A DNA stretch of 64,000 bases from CAIKMD01 sp963729935 (GTDB taxonomy: Bacteria; Pseudomonadota; Alphaproteobacteria; ATCC43930; CGMCC-115725), in contig CAVSPW010000010.1 of the NCBI GenBank assembly GCA_963729935.1, positions 186,001 through 250,000 of the forward strand. Direction: 5' to 3'. The translations under genes and the position numbers were made by a program. Of the stretch, positions 7,840 to 16,563 are shown piece by piece. The notes under the pieces were generated by a model. The model saw only the letters and a list, made by a program, of their open reading frames with translations. It was not told where the DNA came from and did no database searches. Position 1 is the first letter of the stretch; every line of letters starts with the position of its first letter.

Positions 7840-9072
7840 TCAGTCTTCCTGACCGGGCTGGCGCTTCAAGCGCGGGATCGGCGAGGCGAGCACGATCAGG
7901 GCCTGCGCCAGAAATCCGAGCGTCGCGACGATGAGGCAGGTCTCGGCGCCGAAGACGCCGCCGATGCCCGCACCGATCGCCGCGCCCAGGGGACGCGCGC
8001 CCTGCGTCGCCATGATGCTCACCGCCGAGACGCGGCCCAATAGCGCCAGCGGCGTGACCATCTGGCGCAAGGTCGCCGTGCCGATGATCCACAGCATCGG
8101 CCCGATCCCCATCACGAAATAGCTGAAGCCCGCAAGCCAGCGCGACGAGACCAAGATGGTCAGCGACATCAGCGCCGCCGCTGCGAATCCGGAAAGCGGG
8201 CCGATCGTGATGAGCGGCCCGAAGCTCACGCGGCGCGCGAGCCACGGCGCGATCAGCGCGCCGCCGACGAGGCCCACGCCATTCGCCGCCAAGGTGAAGC
8301 CGATCACCGACGCCGAGAGCCCGAGCCGATGCACCGCATAAGGCACATAGACCGCCTGGATGACGAAGAAGGAAATATTGAAGACGACCGATGAAATCAG
8401 GATCGGGCGCAGCAGAGGATGCGCGAAGACGAAGCCGGCGCCTTCCTGCAGATCGTGAAAGATGTGCCGCGGCGGCAGCTTCGGCCGCGGCGGCTCGGCG
8501 AGCCCCGCAAAGAGCAGCACCGCGCCCAGGGAGAGGGCGGCGGCGAGCGCGAAGGCCGTGCCCGCGCCGGTCCAGCCGATGAGCGCGCCGGCGATCGCCG
8601 GACCGGCGATGAAGGCGCTGGTGCGCGCGACCTCGAGCCGCGCATTGGCGGCGGCCAGACCGGCGCGCGGCACCAGCGCCGGCAACAGCGACGGGGCGGT
8701 CACGCCATAGGCGACCGTGCCCGAGGCGCCCAGGAACCCGAGGAAGGCCAGCACCGGCAGGCTGAGCTTGCCGAGGAGGAGAAGCGCGAGGATGGCGAGC
8801 AGCGACAAGGCGCGCACGGATTCCGCGCCGGCCATGAGACGGCGGCGCGAGGTGCGATCGGCGAGCACGCCGAAAGCGAACGCGAAAAGAAGAAACGGCA
8901 AGGTCTGCGCGGTCTGCAGCAGCCCGGTCTCGCCCTCGCGCGCATTGAGCGCCAGCACCGCGACGAGCGGCGCCGCGGCGAGGCCGATCTGCTCGGCCGA
9001 TTGCGCGGCGAGATTGGACCAGGCGAGGCGTTTGAAGGCGGCGGGAAGACGCGACGAGGCGGGATCGGACAT
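7840..9072 (-). CDS. MFS transporter, probable exporter
   Basis: A 410-residue integral membrane protein with about twelve hydrophobic segments and the MFS loop-2/3 motif GVLADRTSRRRLM. The N-terminus (PAAFKRLAWSNLAAQSAEQIGLAAAPL) resembles the EntS/MFS_3 branch of drug and siderophore exporters. Substrate is unknown. It is transcribed away from the GT22-like gene that begins at 9212; the 139 bases between them must hold both promoters, but no clear operator is seen. Confidence 0.82.
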   Translation of the reverse strand: MSDPASSRLPAAFKRLAWSNLAAQSAEQIGLAAAPLVAVLALNAREGETGLLQTAQTLPFLLFAFAFGVLADRTSRRRLMAGAESVRALSLLAILALLLLGKLSLPVLAFLGFLGASGTVAYGVTAPSLLPALVPRAGLAAANARLEVARTSAFIAGPAIAGALIGWTGAGTAFALAAALSLGAVLLFAGLAEPPRPKLPPRHIFHDLQEGAGFVFAHPLLRPILISSVVFNISFFVIQAVYVPYAVHRLGLSASVIGFTLAANGVGLVGGALIAPWLARRVSFGPLITIGPLSGFAAAALMSLTILVSSRWLAGFSYFVMGIGPMLWIIGTATLRQMVTPLALLGRVSAVSIMATQGARPLGAAIGAGIGGVFGAETCLIVATLGFLAQALIVLASPIPRLKRQPGQED

Positions 9073-9211
9073 GAAGGCGGGTCTCTAGCATGGCGGGTCG
9101 GACAAAGCCTAGGCGGGTTTCGTCAACCCTGCGTCCCGCATCTTGCCCCCAAATCGCCGGCCCCTCGCCCGCGGCTTACGGCCAATTAACGTCTCCACGC
9201 AATACTAAGGC

Positions 9212-10696
9212 ATGATTAAGATTTTCGCGAGAGAGCGCGCCGAGACCGCGCCTCTGGAAGCCGCCGAGATCGCGGCGCTCGTCTGCATGTTCGCGGCCGC
9301 GATCGTACTGCGCCTCGTCCCGACCGCCTTCTTTCCCAGTCTCAATCATCAGGATGAGCTGTTCCAAACCTTGGAGCAGGCGCACCGGCTCGTCTTCGGT
9401 TATGGCGAAATCCCCTGGGAGTTCCATCTCGGCGCCCGCTCCTGGCTTTTTCCCGGCGCGCTCGCCGGCATCATGTGGCTGGGCGACCGCATCGCCGACA
9501 ACCCCGCCTCTTATCTCGGCGCCGTCCATCTCGCGCTCGCGACGCTGGCCGCGACCAGCGTGCTGTGCGCGTTCTTTTGGGGACGGCGCTGGTGCGGTTT
9601 CGGGGGCGGGATGATCGCCGCCGCACTGCCCGCTTTTTGGCCCGACGCGGTTTATTTCGGCGCGCGGTCCTTGAACGAATGCGCCGCGACGCCGCTTCTC
9701 GTGCTCGCGCTCTATTTCCTCGACGGCGAGGTGAAGCGATCGACAGGCCCGCGTCGCTTCGCCGCCGGGTTGTTCCTCGGGCTGGCCACGGCGCTCCGGA
9801 TCCAATTCGCGCCCGTTCTCGCGCTCGTGCTCGCCTGGAGCGCCGTCGAGCATTGGCGCCGGCGCACGCTGTTGAGGGCGGAGATGCCGCTCGTCATCGG
9901 CATCGCCGTCGTGTGCGCCGCCGCCGGGCTTCTCGACGCCGTGACTTGGCGCTACCCATTCCAATCGCTATGGCTCAATTTCGACTACAATGTCCTTCGC
10001 GGCGTCGCGGCCCGTTTTGGCACCGAGCCCTGGTCTTATTATCTCGTCGGGTTGATCGACCATTGGGGCTGGTACTTCCCGGTGATTTTCGTGCTCGCCG
10101 CGCTGGGCGGCTGGTGCCTCAACCTGCCGATCGCCGCGGCGATCGTCATTCTGGTCGCGCATTCGCTCGTGTCCCACAAGGAATACCGCTTCATCTACCC
10201 CGCCGTGCTGCTCGTCCTGATCGTGGCGGGTGTCGGACTGGCGCAGCTCGCTTCATGGCTCGCCCGGCCTTCGTCCCGCTCGCGGCGCGGCCTCGCCATG
10301 GCATCGATTTCCGGCGTCGCCTTGCTCAGCGCCGTCTTCGCCAGCTCCGCCAGCATGCGCCCGATGTGGGGCGGCGGCCACGACCAGATCGAAGCCGCGA
10401 GTTATGTCGCCGGGCTCGACCATGTCTGCGGCGTCGCCGTCGACGGGACCTACGGCGCCTACACCTATTTTCACCACGACGTTCCCTATTACTGGATCTA
10501 CACGGCCGAAGACATGGCGCGCGATGCGCCGGGCTTCAACATCTTGCTCACGACCGAGAGCGCGCCGCGAGAATTCGACACGCTGCGCTGCTTCGGCAAA
10601 GTCTGCGTCGCGCGGCGGCCCGGCAGCTGTGCGCCGATCCCGCCGCGGCCGATCTTTTCTCCGCAACCCCTGCCCGCCGCTTCATCCACCCGCTGA
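9212..10696 (+). CDS. GT22-like (Alg9/GPI-mannosyltransferase type) membrane glycosyltransferase
   Basis: A 494-residue protein with many membrane segments that probably transfers a sugar from a polyprenyl-phosphate donor on the periplasmic face. Two family signatures are clear: NHQDELFQTLEQAHRLVFG around 46-64, holding the catalytic acidic residues of the first loop, and HKEYRFIYP near 330, the hallmark HKE-x-RF motif of GT22. The C-terminal 100 residues are soluble. GT22 enzymes are best known in eukaryotic mannosylation, and bacterial members occur in glycan and lipid decoration. It converges on an ArnT-like gene 10 bases away. Confidence 0.8.
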   Translation: MIKIFARERAETAPLEAAEIAALVCMFAAAIVLRLVPTAFFPSLNHQDELFQTLEQAHRLVFGYGEIPWEFHLGARSWLFPGALAGIMWLGDRIADNPASYLGAVHLALATLAATSVLCAFFWGRRWCGFGGGMIAAALPAFWPDAVYFGARSLNECAATPLLVLALYFLDGEVKRSTGPRRFAAGLFLGLATALRIQFAPVLALVLAWSAVEHWRRRTLLRAEMPLVIGIAVVCAAAGLLDAVTWRYPFQSLWLNFDYNVLRGVAARFGTEPWSYYLVGLIDHWGWYFPVIFVLAALGGWCLNLPIAAAIVILVAHSLVSHKEYRFIYPAVLLVLIVAGVGLAQLASWLARPSSRSRRGLAMASISGVALLSAVFASSASMRPMWGGGHDQIEAASYVAGLDHVCGVAVDGTYGAYTYFHHDVPYYWIYTAEDMARDAPGFNILLTTESAPREFDTLRCFGKVCVARRPGSCAPIPPRPIFSPQPLPAASSTR

Positions 10697-10706
10697 CCCT
10701 TCGCGC

Positions 10707-12038
10707 TCAGGGCGGCGGCGCGCTCCGATGCGATTGCGAGCGGTAGGCGGTGCCATAATCGCCGGCGATGAACTGGGTCTCGTGGATATAGAAGAGGAAC
10801 AGCGCGGTCACGCAGGCCTGGGCCAAGACGAGGCTCGCGAGCAAGGGGCGCGAATTGGGCGCGGCGGCGCCCTCTTCCGCCGATCCGGCGCGGTCGAGCC
10901 AGGCGAGCCATAGCGCCGGCAGGCAGAAGGGCACGATCAGGTAATGGAGATAGACCGGCCGGGCCGAGAGGATCAGCAGCAAGCCGTAACCCCAAAAGGC
11001 GGCATTGACCGCGAGCGCGGTCGAGGATCCGGGCGCGAAGAAGCGGTCGCGCGCGCGGGCGGTGTTGGCGCGCAGCTGGACGGCGAAGCGCAGCAGGATC
11101 GTCGCGAAACTCGCGACGACGAGGCCGAGAAACGCGCCGGCGAGATAGGTCGGGGTGCCGCCGAGATAGGGATAGGCGAGGAAGGGCAGGAAATCGTCGC
11201 CGAGCGCGTAATGGAGATCGAGCCCGAGCGCGATGCTGAGCCAATGCTGGTAGAAATCGGGCAGCAGGAGATTTTCGAGATCGATCCCGCCGAGCGGCGG
11301 ATGCCCTTTCGCGATCGCCACCAGCCACGGTATCAGGGGCAGCGCGCCGAGGATGCTGCCGATGAGCCAGGCCTGCCAGCGCACGGCGCGGCGATCGAAC
11401 AGCAAGCTCTCGGCGACAAAGGCGGCAGCGAAAAAGAAGCCGGAGAGATGGATTTGCCCGAGCAGCGCGCCGACCAGCCCCCAGGCGAAGGCGCCCCACC
11501 AGCGTCCGCGGTGCCACCACACGGCGAGCATCGCCACAGTGAAGAGCGGCAGGATGTCCTGCGGCCAGATCTTGCGGCTGAACAGCACCGCCAGCGGATT
11601 GACCGCGACGAGCGCCGCCGACCAGAGCCAGGGCTCGCGCTCGGGTCGATCGACGCCGATGCGCGCGAACAGCGCGAGGAAGACGATCGCGGCGATGTTG
11701 ATCACCTCCACCCCGCGCGCGAGAGCCACCGGATTGTCGACCGGCAAGACCGCGCCGATCGCCATGAACACCCAGAGACTCAAACCTGCATTGGGCACGC
11801 CGGCGCTCGAAGTCATGCCGATCAAGGGGAAATCGCGGCTTTGCCAGAAGAGCCGGACATGATCGACGGTCCAGGCCTCGTCGGCCTTGTATTCCATGTC
11901 CAAGGGCCAGATCAGGCGGAAGACGATTCCTGCCGCGACCGCCAAGCCGAAGCCGATCGTCCAGCGCTGGCGCCAGAGCGCGGCCGACCAGGTCTCGCGC
12001 AGCGCGCGCGGCGCGGTATCACCGTCGCGCGAGGTCAA
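10707..12038 (-). CDS. ArnT/PMT-like (GT39/GT83) membrane glycosyltransferase
   Basis: A 443-residue polytopic protein with roughly ten to twelve hydrophobic segments. The first periplasmic loop carries the acidic motif KADEAWTVDH near 52-61, which in PMT and ArnT enzymes supplies the catalytic Asp/Glu. A following stretch (LFSRKIWPQDILPLF) is also typical. It probably moves a sugar from undecaprenyl or dolichyl-type phosphate to a protein, lipid or glycan. Its start overlaps the 3' end of the upstream GT87-like gene by 20 bases, indicating translational coupling. Confidence 0.8.
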   Translation of the reverse strand: MTSRDGDTAPRALRETWSAALWRQRWTIGFGLAVAAGIVFRLIWPLDMEYKADEAWTVDHVRLFWQSRDFPLIGMTSSAGVPNAGLSLWVFMAIGAVLPVDNPVALARGVEVINIAAIVFLALFARIGVDRPEREPWLWSAALVAVNPLAVLFSRKIWPQDILPLFTVAMLAVWWHRGRWWGAFAWGLVGALLGQIHLSGFFFAAAFVAESLLFDRRAVRWQAWLIGSILGALPLIPWLVAIAKGHPPLGGIDLENLLLPDFYQHWLSIALGLDLHYALGDDFLPFLAYPYLGGTPTYLAGAFLGLVVASFATILLRFAVQLRANTARARDRFFAPGSSTALAVNAAFWGYGLLLILSARPVYLHYLIVPFCLPALWLAWLDRAGSAEEGAAAPNSRPLLASLVLAQACVTALFLFYIHETQFIAGDYGTAYRSQSHRSAPPP

Positions 12039-13212
12039 GAGCTGCCTGCCCCGGCCCGGCGAGGGCCTGGCCGTATTCGCGCCGCATCACCCAGGCGATG
12101 AAGGCGAGGATCAAGAAGGGCGTCGCATAGGCGACGGGAAAAACGCTGGGCGGGTTGACGAAGGGGCTGGCCCAGACCAGCACCAGAAGAATCGTCTCGG
12201 GCAAGCGCAAGCCTTCCTCGAGCGCGCGCGCGAAGACGAGCGTCGCGGCGAGGCCGAGCATCAGCGCGTCGTAATCGATGACATGGGGCGCGGCAAGCAT
12301 GGTGGCGGCGAGCAGCACGGCGAGCCGCGGCTCGGCCGCCATCGGCCGGCGGTGGCACCACCACACGATCGCGGCCGCAATCGCGGCGGCGAGCGCCTGC
12401 ATCATATTGGCGAGCGGCGCCGGCGCGCCCAGAAGCGCCGCATAGGTGTAGATGCTTTGCCCGTTGAGGCGCGCGATCGCGCTCCATTTCGTGAAGAGCG
12501 CGCTGGGGCTGGTCATGAGCGTGATCCAATCGCGCCAAGGCTCGATGCCGAAAAGCGCGGCGCTCGCCGCCGCCAGCAGGAGCGCCGCCGCCGCCGCCGC
12601 GGCCAGCGCCTTCCATTGCCGCGCGGCGATCAGCGCCACCGGCACCATCAGCCAGAGCTGCGGCTTGTAGGTGAGCACACCGAGCAGCGCGCCGCCGAGC
12701 GCGGGCCGGCGCCCGACGAGCCCGAACCCGCCGAGGAGCAGCGCGCAGGTGAAGAAGGTGTTCTGGCCGAGGCAGACCGTGATCGCCGCTGCCGGGCAGA
12801 GCGCCAGCGACAGCACATGGATGGCGCGAGCGCGCGCCTGTTTCGCATGGGCAAAGCTCGCCGCTACGAGGCCGAGAAAACCGAGTCCCAGGAACAGCAC
12901 GCCCGATGCGAGAAAGGGCGCGAAGCCGAAGGGCAGCAGAAGCAACAGATAATGCGGCGGATAAAGCCAGGGATGAAGCGGCAGCGGACGCGGCAGCCAG
13001 GCCGCGAAGCGCGCGTTCAACAGCCGCGTCAGACTCTCGCCGTCATAGAGAAGCGCGATCTGGCCGTCGAAATAGGTTCGGATGGCCGTGTAATAGACCA
13101 TCCAATCCTCGCCATGCGCGCCGGCGAAGGCATTGACGTAAAAGGCCCAGGCGGCGAGCCCGAACACGCAGCACAGACCCGTCGCGATCGCCAGATTTTT
13201 CTCGGCAGACAT
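12019..13212 (-). CDS. GT87 (DUF2029) family membrane glycosyltransferase
   Basis: A 397-residue protein with about ten membrane segments and GT87/DUF2029 landmarks: DWMVYYTAIRTYFDGQ in the first loop (the acidic residue is presumed catalytic) and YPPHYLLLLLPFG near 104-116. Known relatives are polyprenyl-phospho-mannose-dependent mannosyltransferases of actinobacteria; the alphaproteobacterial role is not established. It is co-transcribed with the ArnT-like gene (20-base overlap) and divergent from the quinone oxidoreductase at 13350. Confidence 0.8.
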   Translation of the reverse strand: MSAEKNLAIATGLCCVFGLAAWAFYVNAFAGAHGEDWMVYYTAIRTYFDGQIALLYDGESLTRLLNARFAAWLPRPLPLHPWLYPPHYLLLLLPFGFAPFLASGVLFLGLGFLGLVAASFAHAKQARARAIHVLSLALCPAAAITVCLGQNTFFTCALLLGGFGLVGRRPALGGALLGVLTYKPQLWLMVPVALIAARQWKALAAAAAAALLLAAASAALFGIEPWRDWITLMTSPSALFTKWSAIARLNGQSIYTYAALLGAPAPLANMMQALAAAIAAAIVWWCHRRPMAAEPRLAVLLAATMLAAPHVIDYDALMLGLAATLVFARALEEGLRLPETILLVLVWASPFVNPPSVFPVAYATPFLILAFIAWVMRREYGQALAGPGQAALDLARR

Positions 13213-13349
13213 CGATCCAGCCTCGCCAGCCTTGCGGTCGGGCGAGCTTGGCAGGGCATGGCTTAGAAAGTCTTAAGACCGGCGCGTGCGATCGCCTGTT
13301 ATACTGGCCGCAAGACCGGCCTTGCCGGCACCAAGCGGGAGGGGATGCG

Positions 13350-14321
13350 ATGAGTTCGGCGGTGCGCCTGCACCGGCTCGGCGGGCCGGAAGTCTTGGCA
13401 TATGAGGAAATCGATATCGGCCGCCCGGGCCCGGGCGAGGTGCGCATCCGCCAGCGCGCCTGCGGCGTCAATTTCATCGACACCTATATCCGCACCGGCC
13501 TCTATAAGGCGCCGCTCCCCTGCATCCTCGGCAATGAGGGCGCGGGCGAGGTCGCCGAGCTCGGCGCCGGCGTGACCGAATTCAAGATCGGCGATCGCGT
13601 CACCGCGATCCAGCGCCTGGGCGGCTACGCCCAAGAGCGCATCGCCCCGGCCGACCGGCTCGTCAAGCTGCCCGATTTCGTCACCGACGACATGGCGGCC
13701 GCGCTGATGTTCAAGGGGCTGACCGCGCAATATCTCTTGCGCCAGACCGTGCGCGTCGGGCCGGGTCACACCATTCTCTTCCACGCTGCGGCGGGCGGCG
13801 TCGGCCTGATCGCCTGCCAATGGGCCAAGCAATTGGGCGCGACCGTGATCGGCACCGCGGGCACGAAGGCCAAGGCCGAGCTCGCGCGCGCCCAGGGCTG
13901 CGATCATGTGATTCTCTATCGCGAGGAGGATTTCGTCGCGCGGGTGCGCGAGATCACGCAGGGCGCGCTCTGCGATTTCGTCTTCGACGGCGTGGGCGCG
14001 AGCGTCTTTCCCGCCTCGCTCGATTGCCTGAAGCGGCGCGGCGCCTTCATCAATTTCGGCAACGCCTCGGGCAAGATCGACGCGATCGATCCGATGATGC
14101 TGCACGACAAGGGCTCGCTCTGGGCGACCAAGACCAATCTCTTCGATTACAACCCGACGCGCGCGGCCTTGCTTGAATCGGCATCCGATCTCTTCGAGGC
14201 CGTGCGCCGGGGCGTCAAGCCACTGATCGGCCAGCGTTACGCGCTCAAAGATGCCGCGCAGGCCCATCGCGATCTCGAATCGCGCGCGACCACCGGCGCC
14301 TGCGTGCTGATACCGGACTGA
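13350..14321 (+). CDS. qor: NADPH:quinone oxidoreductase, zinc-free MDR family
   Basis: Medium-chain dehydrogenase/reductase of the quinone oxidoreductase type, 323 residues. It has a GroES-like N-terminal domain (RACGVNFIDTYIRTGLY and ILGNEGAGEVAELG) and a Rossmann domain with the nucleotide motif AAAGGVGLIACQWAKQLGA around 148-166. The zinc-ligand cysteines of alcohol dehydrogenases are absent. It likely reduces quinones or unsaturated carbonyls with NADPH. The start at 13350 is supported by a purine-rich Shine-Dalgarno (GGGAGGGG at about 13337); the open frame extends upstream to 13248 without family similarity. Confidence 0.88.
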   Translation: MSSAVRLHRLGGPEVLAYEEIDIGRPGPGEVRIRQRACGVNFIDTYIRTGLYKAPLPCILGNEGAGEVAELGAGVTEFKIGDRVTAIQRLGGYAQERIAPADRLVKLPDFVTDDMAAALMFKGLTAQYLLRQTVRVGPGHTILFHAAAGGVGLIACQWAKQLGATVIGTAGTKAKAELARAQGCDHVILYREEDFVARVREITQGALCDFVFDGVGASVFPASLDCLKRRGAFINFGNASGKIDAIDPMMLHDKGSLWATKTNLFDYNPTRAALLESASDLFEAVRRGVKPLIGQRYALKDAAQAHRDLESRATTGACVLIPD

Positions 14322-14339
14322 GGGCTAGCGCGCCGCCTC

Positions 14340-15522
14340 TCACCCTTGCACGGCCAGCGAGAAGCGCGGATCGGCGGCGCGGCATTCGGCCTCCGGCAGG
14401 CCCAGCTCGCGGCGCACGATGTTGGTGCCCTGCACCAGCGCCACCATCTTGAAGAAAGCGTGCTTGCGGCTCATGCCCTCGCGCCCCATGCCGCAATCCG
14501 ACGAGATCACCAGCCGCTCCGGCCCGATCCATTGGAGCGCCTTGCGGATCATCCCCGCCACCTCCTCGGGCGTCTCGACCTGAAGCGTGTGATGGTCGAT
14601 GACGCCGATCGCGATCTTCTTGCCCGTGATCTCCTTGCCGATCGCCTCGAGATCCATGCCGCCCGAGGTGCAGGTCTCGAAGGTCAGCACGTCGGCGTCG
14701 CAGTGATTGTAGTGCGCGAGCACGGGCTTGTAGCTCTGATTGCTCGCGAACATACGCTGCTGGGAAGGATTGCCCCAGCAGCTATGCCCCCAGACCTCGC
14801 ATCGGTCGCGCAAGCCGCGCACGGTGCGGTTGAACACCTCGACGAAGAACTCGAGCGTCAATTCCTGATCCACCGCGCCGCGCAAAGGCGCCAGATGAAG
14901 CTGCGGCTCCTCGAGCTGAATGATCGTGCAGCCGGCGGCGACGACCTGCTTCGAGCTCGTCATGGATCGCGTCGGCGATCGCGAGGATGCGCTCGCGCCG
15001 GGTCTTGTAGTGATTGTCCTTGAGCGCGAGGCCCAAGAGCTCGGCCGTGATCGTGCCGAATTTGATCGGCCTCTTCGTCAGCCCCTGCGCGGTCAGATAG
15101 AGCGCCGGGTATTGCAGCTTGCCGCGCCCGATGGGCCCCGCGATCGTCGGCTGAACCCGCGCCTCGAGCCCCTCATGGAGGATGTGCCCGCGCGGAAACG
15201 GCACGCGGCCCATCAGCACCGGCCGGCCATAGGCGGCTGAGTAATCGATCCCGTCGAGGCGCGACAGCGGATAGGAGAACCAGCTATAGCCGCCGACCTC
15301 GGTGTCGAAGCGCGCATCGCCGTCGGTGACGATGTCGAGCCCGGCCAGCTCCTGGTCGCGCAGATAGCACGAGACCGCGTCGGTATATTGCTCGCGGAAG
15401 CGGGCGTTGATCATCGCCTCCATGAAGCTGCGCCGGCCGAGATTCTCGGTGTACCACAGCGGCCGCGGCAGCGAGCCGGTGATGGTGGTCGGAAGCTTGA
15501 TGTCCTTGGTTGCGATATACAT
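14340..15522 (-). pseudogene. MetE-like methyltransferase gene split by a +1 frameshift
   Basis: Two minus-strand frames together make one MetE C-terminal-like (UROD/MetE fold) protein of about 393 residues. The 5' part (15522 to about 14953, from MYIATKDIKL) ends in IADAIHDEL, and the 3' part continues KQVVAAGCTIIQLEEPQ in another frame. Removing one base (C at 14952 on the plus strand) joins them exactly. The 3' part keeps the zinc-site motifs HSCWGN and SSDCGMG plus the acidic residue in LTFETCT. Such proteins transfer methyl groups to homocysteine or act on related thiols; this short form lacks the N-terminal half of true MetE. Both halves look well conserved, so this is a very recent mutation or a sequence error. 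Confidence 0.82.
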
Positions 15523-15618
15523 GCGGGCCCTCCCCTCGAGATCGTTGCGCCGATCCTATCGCGCGGGGCACCGTGCATAAAATCAATTACGCACAGGTTT
15601 GCCCACCTGATTTGCCCA

Positions 15619-16122
15619 TCAATGTCTCAATGAGAGCGCAGCGGCGATTTCTTCGACACGTTTAACCGAGATGCCGCCGCGCTGCTCGATCGCAAGCGGA
15701 TGGCCTGTCGGCTCAAGCTCAATCGCCGGGCGTGTACCACCGCTCCGCAAATGAAGACGGGTCTTGAGGCCTAAGGTGGGCGGATAAATCGGAATATTAT
15801 TGCAAAGCCAACCAAACTTCGGGGGTTCGTCGGCGATGGCCGGCGCATTCCAAAGTTCAAGAATGCGCTCGAAACTTTGCCTCGAGACGGATGCCCAGAC
15901 GCCCCAAATGAAAACCTCTTTGAGACCGATGATGGGCACTTCCAGGCAGCCGCGTACAAACAGATTCTCGTCGATTACGCAGAGATCATTGTCGAGCTTC
16001 CCTCGGCTCTCACGCTCAACGTCAGGCACATCGAACCAATGATCAGGAGCCTTACAGGCAAAATCCAGCGGCAATGTATTGAATTGCTTTCCGCAACAGC
16101 CACACGTCCACGCGTAATCCAT
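15619..16122 (-). CDS. DUF2199 domain protein
   Basis: A 167-residue cytoplasmic protein of unknown function matching the DUF2199 pattern: an N-terminal CGCCGKQF cysteine cluster, then LPLDFACKAPDHWFDVP, DNDLCVIDENLFVRGCLEVPI and VWASVSRQSFERILELW. The start is set at 16122 (MDYAWTCGCCG) because the family begins there. The open frame runs upstream to 16353, but those 77 residues are compositionally odd and have no family match. The gene is divergent from the phosphoesterase, with a 441-base gap. Confidence 0.82.
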   Translation of the reverse strand: MDYAWTCGCCGKQFNTLPLDFACKAPDHWFDVPDVERESRGKLDNDLCVIDENLFVRGCLEVPIIGLKEVFIWGVWASVSRQSFERILELWNAPAIADEPPKFGWLCNNIPIYPPTLGLKTRLHLRSGGTRPAIELEPTGHPLAIEQRGGISVKRVEEIAAALSLRH

Positions 16123-16563
16123 TGGCGTCCTTCCGCAGAGATCTCTTGCTAGAATAACAGTCCCCGGCAGACGTAAGAAGGCGTTCATTCTGCGAGAAGT
16201 CGGACACCGAAATCGGCGTTGCTTCGAGGGCGACATAATTGGCACTTGGAGCGGGGCGGTCGACTTGGATCGCGGCCCGACCGCCAACGAAGCGACCCGG
16301 CAGTGACAGCCGCCACTCCGTGAACGCTCTGTGACCGCGCTGTGGCTTTCCACAGATTTCTGATCGGGACTCGGAATTTGCGCGATTCTTCCGGCGCGGT
16401 TTCACACAACTGACTTCGCTCCGACACCGGCGTGAAATTGCTTTCGGCAACAATTGCGCCGCGGGGGAAAGCCGCGCCGCATCGGCTTTCAACCTTCATC
16501 GAAGCGTCGTCGGCGCCCGGCCTCCCCCGCGAATTTTTCTTCCCAACTGCGCAGGAGGATCTC
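16123..16563. other. 441-base divergent intergenic region
   Basis: Lies between the DUF2199 gene (minus) and the secreted phosphoesterase (plus). It must hold both promoters. A good Shine-Dalgarno (AGGAGG at about 16553-16558) sits just before the ATG at 16564. The only open frames are the upstream extension of the DUF2199 frame and antisense or short frames with no recognisable domain. No operator or repeat was identified. Confidence 0.5.

Noticed and set aside
12906..13136. Various Arg/Ala-rich short plus-strand frames across the glycosyltransferase genes
   Set aside because: Antisense shadows without ribosome sites or hydrophobic or domain patterns.
15523..15618. SAM riboswitch before the MetE-like gene
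   Set aside because: The 96-base leader shows no conserved SAM-type stem or core sequence.
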